A stretch of 64,000 nt of DNA, from assembly GCF_914767665.1 (NCBI RefSeq), contig NC_059508.1, positions 5,580,001 through 5,644,000 of the forward strand, in the 5' to 3' direction. Both the position numbers and the translations under genes were made by a program. Origin of the DNA: Harmonia axyridis (taxonomy: Eukaryota > Arthropoda > Insecta > Coleoptera > Coccinellidae). The notes beneath the pieces were generated by a model, which saw only the letters and a program-made list of their open reading frames with translations, did no database searches and was not told the DNA's origin. Each line of letters starts with the position of its first letter. The first letter of the stretch is position 1. Below, piece by piece: positions 32,128 to 42,214 of this stretch.

Positions 32128-34578
32128 AGGTATTCTCTTGGAGCCAATATAGGGCAAGAGGAAGTAATATGCTGAATATATTATTATTGGTGTGTCTCAG
32201 TACAGTGCATCCCATTTTGGGTGAGACAGCCAGGTTTCTCGCTTGTTATTTAAGATAGAGCCTTGCGGTTTTCACGCTCCTGTCCTACTTTTTCGTGAAA
32301 CTCAAGTTGGTCTAATCAGATTCTGCATAACTGTTTCCGTTCAAAAGATACAGGGTGCTTTTGGAAATTGATACTTTTCGGACACCTTCTTTATCTCCGA
32401 AGTTATTAGAAATAATGCTGACCTGAAAACTACATCTGAATCAGAATTCTGCGTAGAATCCAGTGGCATACTCAATATTTTTTTCGGGGTATGGTTTTGA
32501 AGATTCAACACAAACTTATGTTTTTTTTAATGGAACACCATGTGTATCATTACTTCGTTGAATTTGTTATTTTTTTCCCTTCAAAATGATGTATGACACT
32601 ATGTAGGTAGGATGTTCAGAAATGTTGAAAAAACACTAAAACATCAAATAATGATGATTTTTTGTTAATGGGCAATGGATTTCCCATAGAAAAGAAGAAT
32701 CAATAATGATAACAATAATTTATAGCGATGACAGCTAGATCAGATTGGTTTTTTCCTTCCAATGCCTACTTGATAAAACAATGCTCCCAAATGCATTGTA
32801 GCCATAATAACAACAAGGATGTTTGTGTCATCAATGACCTACTACTTTTAAAAATCGAAAGTAATAATCCTCTTATTGGAACATAGAAAATTCATGGCCC
32901 ATTTACAAAAAATCATCATTATTTGACGTTTTAGTGTTTTTTTAACCTACCTACATAGTATCATACATCATTTTGAAGGGAAAAAAATAACGAATTCAAC
33001 GAAGTAATGATATAGAGTGTTCCATTAAAAAAAATCTTGAATCTTCAAAACCATACTCCGAAAAAAAATATTGAGTACGCTACTGGATTCTACGCAGAAT
33101 TCTGATTCAGAGGTAGTTTTCAGCTCAGCATTATTTCTAATAATTTCTGAGATGAAGGAGGGGTCCGAAAAGTATCAATTTCCAAAATCACCCTGTATCT
33201 TTTGAACGGAAACAGTTATGCAGAATCTGATTAGACCAACTTGAGTTTCACGAAAAAGTAGGACAGGAACGTGACAACCGCAAGGCTCTATCTTAAATAA
33301 CAAGCGAGAAACCTGGCTGTCTCACCCAAAATGGGATGCACTGTACAGTTTGTATCTATCGTTCTCCAGAACATAAGTCAGCAGGTAAGTATGATTTTGG
33401 ACTATGTCCTTTATTAATCCTTTAGATCTTCCGGTTGCCTGTTGGTATATTTAACAAACTGCGTTGTGACCTTCCAGGTATTCTCTTAGAACCAAAATGG
33501 GATAAGAGGAGGTAATATGCTGAATATGTTATTATTGATGTGTCTCAGTACAGCTTGTATCTATCGTTCTCCAGAACATAAGTTGGCAGGTGAGTATGAT
33601 ATTGGACTATGACCTTTATTAATCCTATTGATCTTCCGATTGCCTGTTGGTATATTTAACAAACTGCGTTGTGACGTTCCAGGTATTCTCAACTGTGTTG
33701 TGACGTTCCAGGTATTCTCTTAGAACCAAAATCGAAAGAGAGGAGGTAATATGCTGAATATGTTATTACTGATGTGTCTCAGTACAGCTTGCATCTATCG
33801 TTCTCCAGAACATAAGTTGGCAGGTAAGTATAATTTTGGACTATGTCCTTTATTAATCCTATAGATCTTCCGGTTGCCTGTTGGTATATTTGACAAACTG
33901 CGTTGTGACGTTCCAGGTATTTTCTTGGAGCCAAAATGGGGCAAGAGGAGGTAATATGCTGACTATAGTATTATTTATGTGTCTCAGTACAGCCTGCATC
34001 TATCGTTCTCGAGAACATAAGTTGGCAGGTAAGTATGATTTTGGACTATGTCCTTTATTAATCCTATAGATCTTCCGGTTGCCTGTTGGTATATTTAACA
34101 AACTGCGTTGTGACGTTCCAGGTATTCTCTTGGAGCCAAAATGGAGGAAGAGGAGGTAATATGCTGAATATATTATTATTTATGTGTCTCAGTACAGCTT
34201 GTATTTATCGTTCTCCAGAACATAAGTCGGCAGGTGAGTATGATATTGGACTATGTCCTTTATTAATCCTATAGATCCTCCAGTTGCCTGATGGTATATT
34301 CAGCAAACTGCGTTGTGACGTTCCAGGTATTCTCTTGAAACCAAAATGGGACAAGAGGAGGTAATATGCTGAATATGTTATTATTGATGTGTCTCAGTAC
34401 ATATTGTATCTATCGTTCTCCAGAACATAAGTCGGCAGGTGAGTATGATATTGGACTATGTCCTTCATTAATCCTATAGATCTTCCGATGCCTGATGGTA
34501 TATTTAACAAACTGCGTTGTGACGTTCCAGGTATTCTCTTGGAGCCAATATGGGGCAAGAGGAAGTGATATGCTGAAT
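32128..34578 (+). repeat. 205-bp tandem array with signal-peptide-like ORF and splice donor
   Basis: Unit starts (AGGTATTCTC) are at 32128, 33476, 33681/33710, 33915, 34120, 34325 and 34529. Spacing is 205 or 204 bp once the foldback at 32203-33343 and a 29-bp local duplication at 33681-33709 are removed. Each full unit has an ATG followed by a hydrophobic stretch (for example MLNMLLLMCLSTACIYRS), then PEHKLA and a donor-like GGCAG/GTRAGTAT. Units end TTCCAG, resembling an acceptor. Apart from the unit split by the foldback, all units keep the ATG, the frame and the donor without indels. A tandemly duplicated first exon is possible; so is a simple tandem repeat derived from family R. Confidence 0.85.
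32203..33343. mobile_element. TA-flanked foldback element, family A copy 2
   Basis: Ends CAGTGCATCCCATTTT and inverse, with TA at 32201-32202 and 33344-33345. It interrupts the first 205-bp unit. Neighbouring units show the unoccupied site CTCAGTACAGCTTGTATC. Confidence 0.95.
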
Positions 34579-34589
34579 ACCTTCAGTAG

Positions 34590-34990
34590 CCTGGTTGCAT
34601 CTCCTGCATTGATCGGTCGGCAAGCAACCTGATCCTGCACTACCAGAATTCGACCTTCAGTCTCGGGAAATAGGTACCCAGATTCAAGGCAAATTGTCGA
34701 TTCCTTTCCATTCATTGATTTATTTTTCAGGTTTCTTGGATACCTGGCATGCAATGGTTTACAGTTCCGTTCCTCTCGTTGTTTCTCTACAGTAATACCC
34801 ATTAATGGTGCAGTTGCAGATGACAAATGCAATGGTGTAATCCTTTTATCCACTTCGCATATTGTCTTCTTGAAAGGTGAGTTGTTGTTATTCATGGAAT
34901 ATTCTCTAAGACTGCTCACTACTCGGTTATGGGCTATAGCAAGGATTTGCATGCCTCTGCCACCTTTTTTTCTTGGGATTTTCAAATTTT
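34590..34990 (-). pseudogene. C-terminal fragment of a second retroelement polyprotein
   Basis: On the minus strand the open frame at 34410-35117 reads ITPLHLSSATAPL, KPLHARYPRNLKN and SGYLFPETEGRILVVQDQV. The pattern SGxLFPETEG..IQDQV is, from memory, conserved near the C-terminus of some RT-bearing retroelement proteins. The clade is uncertain. It is fused to the RT relic upstream at about 34992 by rearrangement. Confidence 0.45.
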
Positions 34991-34993
34991 TTA

Positions 34994-35700
34994 TTGGAGG
35001 CGTGCGGGAGATGCTACTTTTCTTTATTGAAACTTTCTGTTTTCTGTTGTGTAAATAAGATATGAACCAGGAGATGGCATTATCTCTAATTCCACTTTTC
35101 TCCAGCTTCAGCAACAAGAGACATTATCTTGATAAACAATCATAGGCTCTTGTAAGATTGATGAAAATGGCTAGAGCTAGATTGTCCTGTTCAATTAGTT
35201 CATGTATCTCCATCGTGTACTCAAAAATTTTAGTTTGTCTTGATCTGCCCTTAAGGTACCCATATTGCGACGTTGAAAAACTGTTGCACTCCTCCATGAA
35301 ACCCATTAATCTTCTGCTTATAACATGCTTGAAAATTTTTGAGAAACTTGGCAAAATACTGATAAGGCGGTAGTTCCCAAATAGCACATCATCCCCCTTT
35401 TTATGAATTGGATGTATCAGTACCAATTTTAGTTGCTCAGGAAATTAACCATATCTAAGCGAGTTATTAATTATATTTAATAGTATACAACTCAAACCCT
35501 ATGCATTAGGTTCAATGAGACTAACTGGTAATTCATCGTCATCATAAGAATGATTATTCTTCAGATTTCTTATTTTCCCCAATATTTTCTCTTCTGTGGT
35601 TGATTGAAGAAACATACAAAATTGTTTTCTTCATTTTTTGGACCTTTCAGTCCATTGCATATGGCTCACATTGTTTTTTGTTAATTATCAGAGTCCAGAA
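34994..35700 (-). pseudogene. CR1/Jockey-type reverse transcriptase relic
   Basis: Minus-strand pieces read KILGKIRNLKNNH, then FPEQLKLVLIHPIHKKGD, NYRLISILPSFSKIFKHVI, a decayed motif A (AIFINLTRAYD) and LEKSGIRDNAISWFISYLHN. Order and spacing are those of RT fingers to palm. Stops occur upstream of 35426 and at 35124. Motif A has lost its catalytic Asp (IN for ID). The catalytic YxDD region is absent. The endonuclease relic at 37080-37480 may belong to the same element. Confidence 0.75.
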
Positions 35701-35844
35701 GTCTGAAACTGAATTTTGCCGTCATGAGCAATCGATCGTTTTTTTGTTTTTCAAGAATGTCCTGCTCATTGAACTCTTGATTTTTTTGTTTCAAAGTCAA
35801 CAGAATATCTTCTAATTTCTTCTTTCATTTGTTCAGTTCTTCGT

Positions 35845-36200
35845 TATTAGGGTAGCGGTAGGTGAATCTCTAGCGATTCACCTATCAGGAGAGTTGAATC
35901 GACTCCTGCCCACCGCAGATTCCAGGAGCTCCCTGACCCGGGAAGCTGATACCTGTCGAAGGGGTAACGGACGAAGCCGTGTGGAAAGCAGCTCAAGAAT
36001 TCTCCCATTGTAGCGCTGCGGATCGTAAAAAGTGATCAAAGGCCGTCTCCCTCACGACACGGAGGAACCTATGAATGATGGTGAATTTGAGGAATAAGAA
36101 TATAGAGCTGCTGCCTGAGGTCCGTCAGGACATTATAATCATTATAGTGAAAGACAACTCTCTCATTTGTACGTGTTAACTTAAGTGGAAAACACTCGTT
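35845..36200. other. GC-rich, hairpin-rich segment, possibly a retroelement 5' region
   Basis: It stands out from AT-rich surroundings. AGGTGAATC/GATTCACCT forms a perfect hairpin around TCTAGC at 35860, and GGAG..GTTGAATCGAC..TCC and CCAGGAGCTCCCTG follow. The text GGTAACGGACGAAGCCGTGT resembles the style of non-LTR 5' regions, such as the one at 10859-11165, without clear identity. Confidence 0.35.
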
Positions 36201-36254
36201 GAATAGGTAGAATGTATTCAAAAAAAATTCCCATTGTTCATCTACATCATGGGG

Positions 36255-36990
36255 ACTCTAAAGACTTATTTCTAGGGGGTGATTTGACTTATTTGGCAAC
36301 AGAACTCCTACCCAGGTTTTTGCTAATTCAATATAACAATAACAATAAAAGTTAAATATACAAAGATCGATCCTTCTCACTGTAAATAAATAATATTGAA
36401 ATAAAAACATAACTCGAATCGGTTTTTAATGAATTACTGTACTATTAGGATGGAACCTCTCCTGTAGATTATTTTCAACCTTCTTATCACCAGATCTAGG
36501 CTAGTACTCCAATTATTATTAGTATTACGCAGGTATTCTCTAAGTTTCAGGAACTAAAGTGGTTTAACGTACGTACTATTCCAACTTCTGTATCTCAAGG
36601 AAGTACTTCTTGATATTTTTCAATCCCGAGAGAGGTTTCAGTTGTTCCAATCCCACGGGAGGTGCTTTGGGAAAATGAAAAACGATATTAGAATATGTTA
36701 ACCTGAATTTACAACTCCTTCTCGGATTTCTAACCAAGAAATCATAAAGAAATGATTACATTCATCGTAAAATAAACCTGAGAAGGAGTTTTGTTAAAAT
36801 TATTTGACACAAAAAAAATTCTACCAAACCTGAAATACGTTTCTGCAAGATGGATGACTCAAAAAAAAATACTGATTCAAAATCAATCAATTCATGTCAA
36901 AACTTACCTAGAATCCCGACACAATTCTCGCCTATAAATTGAATTCTAAATCTCAAATTAAACTAGTAATGACTGAAATCTAAAACAAGG
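36255..36990. repeat. Right arm of distant inverted pair
   Basis: Inverse of 30192-31215, lacking the 410-bp insert near its middle. Landmarks are AAAACTCC(T)ACCCAGGTTTTTG (36285), TTAACGTACGTA (36563) and ACAAGGTACGTATC (36987). Confidence 0.75.
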
Positions 36991-37079
36991 TACGTATCTT
37001 TCAAGAAGTCTCGATAATTATTGGAAATCTTTCAGAAAATTATCTCTGTTTCTTTCACTAGATACGCGCATCCGTTGGC

Positions 37080-37480
37080 GCTTCATTGGCGACCAACCTC
37101 AGCTTTTGTGGTCAGCTGTTATCCTATAGTGGGCTCTGAAATTGTAAGCGATAAATTGAATGAAGCCAGCATTGATAGAAATTCATTTTATGTTTATAGT
37201 TTTCTACTTGTATTAAATCAATGTTGAAATTCCCAAGGATACTGACAGATTTGTTTTCATGAAAAACCATGGTAAGAACTTTATCTAACTGTTTTGAAGT
37301 TATTGGATGAACTAAGTCTATACAAAGCGATTAATAAGATGTTTCTTCCAATATTACACTGTACTGCTGCACATTCAAAATCATTTTTAAAGAATAATTC
37401 ATTTATGTCGTATTATCTGATTTACAATTTTCCTTGTGACTTCAAAATTAAAACGTTTAATAACTACATGTCCAGGCCAA
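37080..37480 (-). pseudogene. Non-LTR endonuclease relic
   Basis: Minus-strand segments read NILLIALYRLSSSNNFKT, then in a shifted frame ENKSVSILGNFNIDLIQVEN and LASFNLSLTISEPT. This is the central part of an APE endonuclease (YRPPS ... GDFNID) with the first GD replaced by GN. Several frameshifts. It lies 5' of the RT relic in the same orientation. Confidence 0.6.
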
Positions 37481-37639
37481 AACTCAATTTTATAGAGTTC
37501 CTTTCTTTGAGTAATTAACTTTTGAGGTCACTCCTCTTTTCCAAAAAAAAAATTCTCTCTTCAACAGATTCCTTGTCAAATCCAGATTCGAAATCTGGAT
37601 TTGACAATTGACATTTCAACTGAAGCGTTGATCGACTAC

Positions 37640-38043
37640 ATCTACAACGTTCGCAATCTTGAATTAATATTAAGAATTGGGTTAGTAATATTTGTCCCTC
37701 AGTGTAAATGAATGGTCGTGTAGATGTTTGAATCTTCTATATTGAAACACTGAACTCATTCTAGAACAAGAAAAAAATTAAATGTCTCACAATTTATATT
37801 ACGCTACTCATCAAAGCCGAGACATTCTCCCAAAATTAACCGAGCGGAGAAAAAATAAAAAGAAAAAGTCCTTAGCGAGGACCTATTGAAAAAAATCATT
37901 ATTAGCTATAAACCACTGGAAGAAGTTGCTTATAATCATAGTTGATTGAATATTCGTATGAATTTGATTTTCAAGTTTCAACCTCTATTAATCGATTAAT
38001 TTTGATTTGTGATCAAATATAATATCCGTTTACATGCAATTTC
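37640..38043. repeat. Family-R repeat, left flank of the copia element
   Basis: It matches 28440-28687 and 31560-31740 (GTGTAAATGAATGGTCGTGT, CCGAGCGGAGAAAA, AACCACTGGAAGAAGTT). It ends in TACATGCAATTTC, the copia target, and continues after it at 41817. Confidence 0.7.
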
Positions 38044-38366
38044 TGTTGAAGTAAGAACTGCTGGCCAAATATATTTGGCACCAGTCCACTTCCATAAAAC
38101 AACCTGCTGACAACTAATATGATCCGTCTAGTGCGCATGCGCAGCTAGAAAAGTAATATGGCCGCTGAAGGTGGAGATGCCAGTTCTGTCGAGACACGAA
38201 TAGATAATGGCGTCACACCTTAAGCACCAAACCTAACCTCCATTTTGTTTATATTTGTGTTTCCAAGTTTGTTAAATCAACGATTAAATTGTACAAAATA
38301 CCTGTATTTGTCAATCCACCCTTACATGGTAGCAGAGCACCCTTACATGGTAACAGAACCCTTACA
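38044..38366 (+). repeat. Copia left LTR
   Basis: 323 bp, TG...CA. Its last 50 bp contain two tandem copies of CCCTTACATGGTARCAGARC, which resembles the primer-binding site immediately downstream. Confidence 0.95.
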
Positions 38367-38425
38367 TGGTAGCAGAGCTTGTGACGTTAAAAGCAATCCA
38401 CAATCAACAAGAAGTTGGTGTTAAA

Positions 38426-38909
38426 ATGAGTTATCAAGAAGAAATGGATCAATCCCACGTGTCAACAATGGAAGTTCCAGAAAACATTTTCGAGATGCTG
38501 ACCAACCAAAACCTATGATTTTGTGAAGAATGCATTTTTAGAGGTAGCAAACTGCCAGTACTTCAGAGAGGTTGACAACAGTATGTATACAGGTAGTAGT
38601 TTGAATGATATTTGTTCTGAATGTTTTGATGACACAGATAGGAATCTTGAGACCGAGATCAATGAAGTTTATACTGCATGTTCCTTATGTTTTGATTATC
38701 CCATTGGAGAATCTAATATGTTCACGAATAATCTTAATTCTGTTTCAGTTCTCTGCATTAAATGTGGAAAGAGTGATAATAATATATGTGATTTCTGTTT
38801 AGAGAGTCGACATGATAGGTTATATAGGAAACCCCATACGAAGAAAGAAAAAAATTCTTTCAAAAGTCCTTCTGTCAAGTCTTCTGTTCTGACATCTGAA
38901 CTGGGTTGA
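38426..38909 (+). pseudogene. Copia gag start and Cys-rich ORF of unknown origin
   Basis: ATG at 38426 opens a 30-codon frame (MSYQEEMDQSHVSTMEV...) that stops at 38518. A shifted frame (from about 38503 to 38909) continues for about 130 codons: NAFLEVANCQYFREV, then Cys pairs CSECFDD, CSLCFDYP and CIKCGKSDNNICDFC, ending in a basic stretch HTKKEKNSF. Four CxxC pairs suggest a zinc-binding fold, but it is not the usual CCHC gag knuckle and I do not recognise it. It occupies the place where the rest of gag, protease and integrase should be. It could be decayed gag, captured host sequence, or a rearranged internal segment. Confidence 0.45.
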
Positions 38910-39070
38910 GCCCCTTTCTGGGACGAGCTCCCTTCCGTTCAGACAGCTGAACTTGGTTGAGCCCCCTTCTGGGTTGAACTCCCTTCCGTTCAGACAGCTG
39001 AACTGGGTTGAGCTCCCTTCTGGGTTGGACTCCCTTCTGGGTTGGACTCCCTTCCGTTCAGCCTTTCTAG
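38880..39070. repeat. Short tandem repeat in copia interior
   Basis: Imperfect repeats of CTGGGTTGAGC and CTCCCTTCCGTTCAG, in longer units of about 50-60 bp, lie directly between the Cys-rich ORF and the RT. They mark the likely deletion or rearrangement zone. Confidence 0.7.
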
Positions 39071-39129
39071 AACTTGCTCAGAGATAGAGTGAGATTTACG
39101 AGAGTGTTTTGAGAATAGACGACTAAAAT

Positions 39130-40527
39130 CATCATCTGAGTATTAGTGAATACTCTGTATTTCAAAACCCCAAATATCCAAAAAAAAGTATTCCTTTAAA
39201 ATGGGTATTCACAGTTAAAGACAATGGTGTATATAAGGCTCGTTTAGTTGTTGTAGGATGCAAAGATACTGAAAAGTATACTTCTGAGGAAACTGCATCT
39301 CCTACACCAACTCTATCAGTAGTTAAATTATTATTTGCATTATCAGTTTCTAGAAAATGGCATATTGAACAGTTGGACATCAAAACAGCATTTCTTTATG
39401 GTGAAATTGATAGACCAAAATATGTAAGTGTACCAGAAGGAATCCATCTGGATAAAACTAAGGTAATTCTTAAGTTACGAAAAGCTCTCTATGGAATATC
39501 GATAGCACCAAAATGTTGGTTTATGACACTCGATAATTTTCTAAAGAATTCTGGTGTTGAACCAAATTTACGTGAACCATGTTTGTATAAGAAAGAGGAA
39601 GATAGTGAGATTATTTTGATTCTAGTATATGTTGATGATCTATTAATTACAGTTACCAGTGAAAAGCTTATTCAAGAAAATGTCAATATGTTCAAATCAC
39701 GTTTTAATATCAAACAATTTGGCTATCCTATTAAGTTTCTTGGTTTGGAAATCAGTAGATCAGAAAATCAGTTGTTTCTTCATCAAACTCAATTTGTGAA
39801 GGAAATGCTTAAAGAATTTCGAATGGAAAACTCAAATTTTGTTGATACTCCATTGGTTCCTCAAGGAAATCATAAAGTTCCCGAAGTTACTAATGAAGCA
39901 GATTTTCCGTACAAGAAAGCCATAGGCTCTCTGTTGTATTTAAGTTTATTTACAAGACCCGATATATCTTTTGTTGTAGGTTATTTATCTCGATTCCAAG
40001 CCAATCCACAACAGTATCATTGGACATTAGTAAAAAGGGTTTTCAGATATTTGAAAGGTACCAGTCAGTTGGGTCTAAAATATATAGCAGGTTCCCCAAC
40101 GTTGTCATGCTATTGTGATGCAGATTTTGCAGGTGATAAGAAGAGTCAAAAATCGACAACCGCCTTTGTGATTTTTGCATTCGGTAATCCGGTTGTATGG
40201 TGCTCAAAACTTCAATCAACATTAGCACAAAGTTCAGCAGAAGCAGAATTTATTGCACTTACTCATGCTAGTAATGAAGTTCTATTTCTAGCACAGTTAT
40301 TGGCAGAAACTGTGGGTATCAGTTCATTTCCTGTTGATATATATGAAGACAATGAAGCAGCAAGACAAAACTGTCTTGCAGGTACAAGTAAAAGTCGTTT
40401 AAAATATATTGCACGTAAATATTTATCAATTCGTCAACATGTAAGTGACAAGAAGATTAATATTGTGAAGATTAATACCAATCATCAGATTGCTGACATT
40501 CTTACAAAACCCAGCAAAGCTAAGTAA
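39130..40527 (+). pseudogene. Copia reverse transcriptase-RNase H
   Basis: The frame opens after a TAA at about 39122 and runs without a stop to 40527, roughly 465 codons. Features in order: PLKWVFTVKDNGVYKARLVV (fingers), DIKTAFLYGEI (motif A), KALYGISIAPKCW, LVYVDDLLIT (catalytic YVDD), FLGLEISR, then RNase H with YCDADFAGDKKSQKSTT, SSAEAEFIAL, EDNEAARQN, RQHVSDKKINI and ADILTKP. Motif spacing and length match the C-terminal half of copia Pol. All catalytic residues appear present, unlike the older relics nearby. No in-frame ATG precedes the fingers, so it would need fusion to an upstream product that is missing here. Confidence 0.92.
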
Positions 40528-40659
40528 ATTTGTAATCACCTTGTATTCTATGAGGCTTGATTTTTTCAGTTGATTTGTATACAAATAACCCAATATGTTC
40601 TTTTTTTCAGTTATCTGTTGTTTATCCATGTATTGTTTAACATACTTGGATAATACTAT

Positions 40660-40930
40660 AAAAATCTGTTAAGTATTTGTCTGTCTGGAAGGGTTCTTCG
40701 TTCCTGGAAACATGCTTAGACAATAATAAGAAAATCTGTTGAGTATTTGTCTGTGTGGAAAAGTTCTTCGGTTCCTGGAAACATGCTTAGACAATACTAA
40801 AAATCTGTTGAGTATTTGTTTGTGTGGAAAGGTTCTTCGGTTCCTGGAAACATGCTTAGACAATACTAAAAATCTGTTGTGTATTTGTCGGAGTTTTATT
40901 GAAAGGTTCTTCGGTTCCTGGAAATATACT
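40660..40930 (+). repeat. Four ~70-bp tandem repeats in copia 3' region
   Basis: AATCTGTTGAGTATTTGT and GGTTCTTCGGTTCCTGGAAA recur with TTCCTGG at 40701, 40772, 40841 and 40914. A related short motif, GGGTCTCCGGTCCCTGG, recurs at about 40980, 41028 and 41190. Confidence 0.85.
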
Positions 40931-41479
40931 CTAATAAATATGTTCATATGTTATGTGTTTATTCAAAGTCATGTAGAAGGGTCTCCGGTCCCTGGTTACA
41001 TACTTTCATAAACACTAGTGTCTTGATTTGAAGGGTCTCCGGTCCCTGGTAATGATAGATGCGAAAGCAAAAAAATTCGGACACGTATAATGTGTGTGAT
41101 GAATTAATCAAGTTAGTTCTATATGAAAGAACTTAATATGTATCTGTTATATGTATATGTTGATCTGATGGTATAATATCACTTGTTAGAAGGGTCTCCG
41201 GTCCCTGGAAACAATGTATTGATACCATACAAAATATTCAGGAAAGTTGGTTCGCTATAAGGAACCCTATTCGATTGCCTTACAGTAACAGCCTCTACAG
41301 TTCCACTGACAATCCTGTTGATTTAGTTTTAAGGCTTGATTTATATAAACTCATAAGAAATATTAACTATTATTTGTATTTATTGTACTGTATATATTCT
41401 ATTTTAACTATTGAAATCAGTGGGTTGGAACTTATCTGTATATGTCTTATCTGTTGACTAGTTGTCAGTTCCTCAGTTC

Positions 41480-41488
41480 GGGAGGGGG
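41480..41488 (+). promoter_or_regulatory. Copia polypurine tract
   Basis: GGGAGGGGG directly before the right LTR at 41489, the expected place for plus-strand priming. Confidence 0.8.
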
Positions 41489-41811
41489 TGTTGAAGTAAG
41501 AACTGCTGGCCAAATATATTTAGCGCCAGTCCACTTCCATAAAACAACCTGCTGACAACTAATATGATCCGTCTAGTGCGCATGCGCAGCTAGAAAAGTA
41601 ATATGGCCGCTGAAGGTGGAGATGCCAGTTCTGTCGAGACACGAATAGATAACGGCGTCACACCTTAAGCAGCAAACCTAACCTCCATTTTGTTTATATT
41701 TGTGTTTCCAAGTTTGTTAAAGCAACGATTAAATTGTACAAAATACCTGTATTTGTCAATCCACCCTTACATGGTAGCAGAGCACCCTTACATGGTAACA
41801 GAACCCTTACA
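41489..41811 (+). repeat. Copia right LTR
   Basis: 323 bp, differing from the left LTR at about five positions (GGCACC/AGCGCC, ATGG/ACGG, CACC/CAGC, ATCA/AGCA). Followed by the ATTTC duplication. Confidence 0.95.
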
Positions 41812-41816
41812 ATTTC

Positions 41817-42035
41817 CTCCAAATTTTTGCCGCTTTTCGAAATATTTTAGGTATGGTTACAATTCTGAGCAGAATGGTGAATGGAAGAGAATCTCAATAC
41901 AAAATTGGAAAGATGAATGGTAATTTGATATATAAGCTGTTCAAAAATCCCTTTCAAGGTAAGATATCAAAGGAATCAGGAAGGGATCACCACCAGCAAT
42001 TGAAGAGTGTATGGATTTCAGTTGGAGAGGAGAGT
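41817..42035. repeat. Family-R repeat between copia and non-LTR element
   Basis: TTTTTGCCGCTTTTCGAAAT through CAGTTGGAGAGGAGAG continues the R copy from 38043. The next R bases, GCAAGAGGCTTGAAAGAAG, are found at 45112 beyond the non-LTR insertion. Confidence 0.75.
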
Positions 42036-42214
42036 AAATATAGTAAATAGTAAATTTTATTCGCCATCAAGAAAAATTACATGGCACGTCATATAAACAC
42101 ATTCAGCAATATTACATAATGAGAAAAAAACATACTAATATAAATATAAACATCAGTTAACACAGTTTAACAAGTTAAAATTTCAATCCATCAACACGCT
42201 GAAGACAACACAAG

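Larger units (their letters stand above)
38044..41811 (+). mobile_element. Ty1/copia LTR retrotransposon, internally deleted
   Basis: The LTRs (38044-38366 and 41489-41811, 323 bp each) start TGTTGAAG and end CCTTACA. They differ at about five positions, so insertion is recent. The 5-bp target duplication ATTTC lies at 38039-38043 and 41812-41816. A primer-binding site (TGGTAGCAGAGC, initiator-Met-tRNA type) starts at 38367 and a purine tract (GGGAGGGGG) precedes the right LTR. The 3.1-kb interior has a short gag start, an unfamiliar Cys-rich ORF and RT-RNase H. Protease and integrase are absent, so the copy is non-autonomous. Confidence 0.95.

Noticed and set aside
34590..34990. Host gene identity for the LFPETEG-containing fragment
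   Set aside because: The motif is familiar from retroelement proteins, and the frame is joined to an RT relic; no host-gene support.
34410..35117. Single 235-codon protein
   Set aside because: It fuses an RT fragment to an unrelated retroelement C-terminus and then to 205-bp array sequence; a chance open frame across rearrangements.
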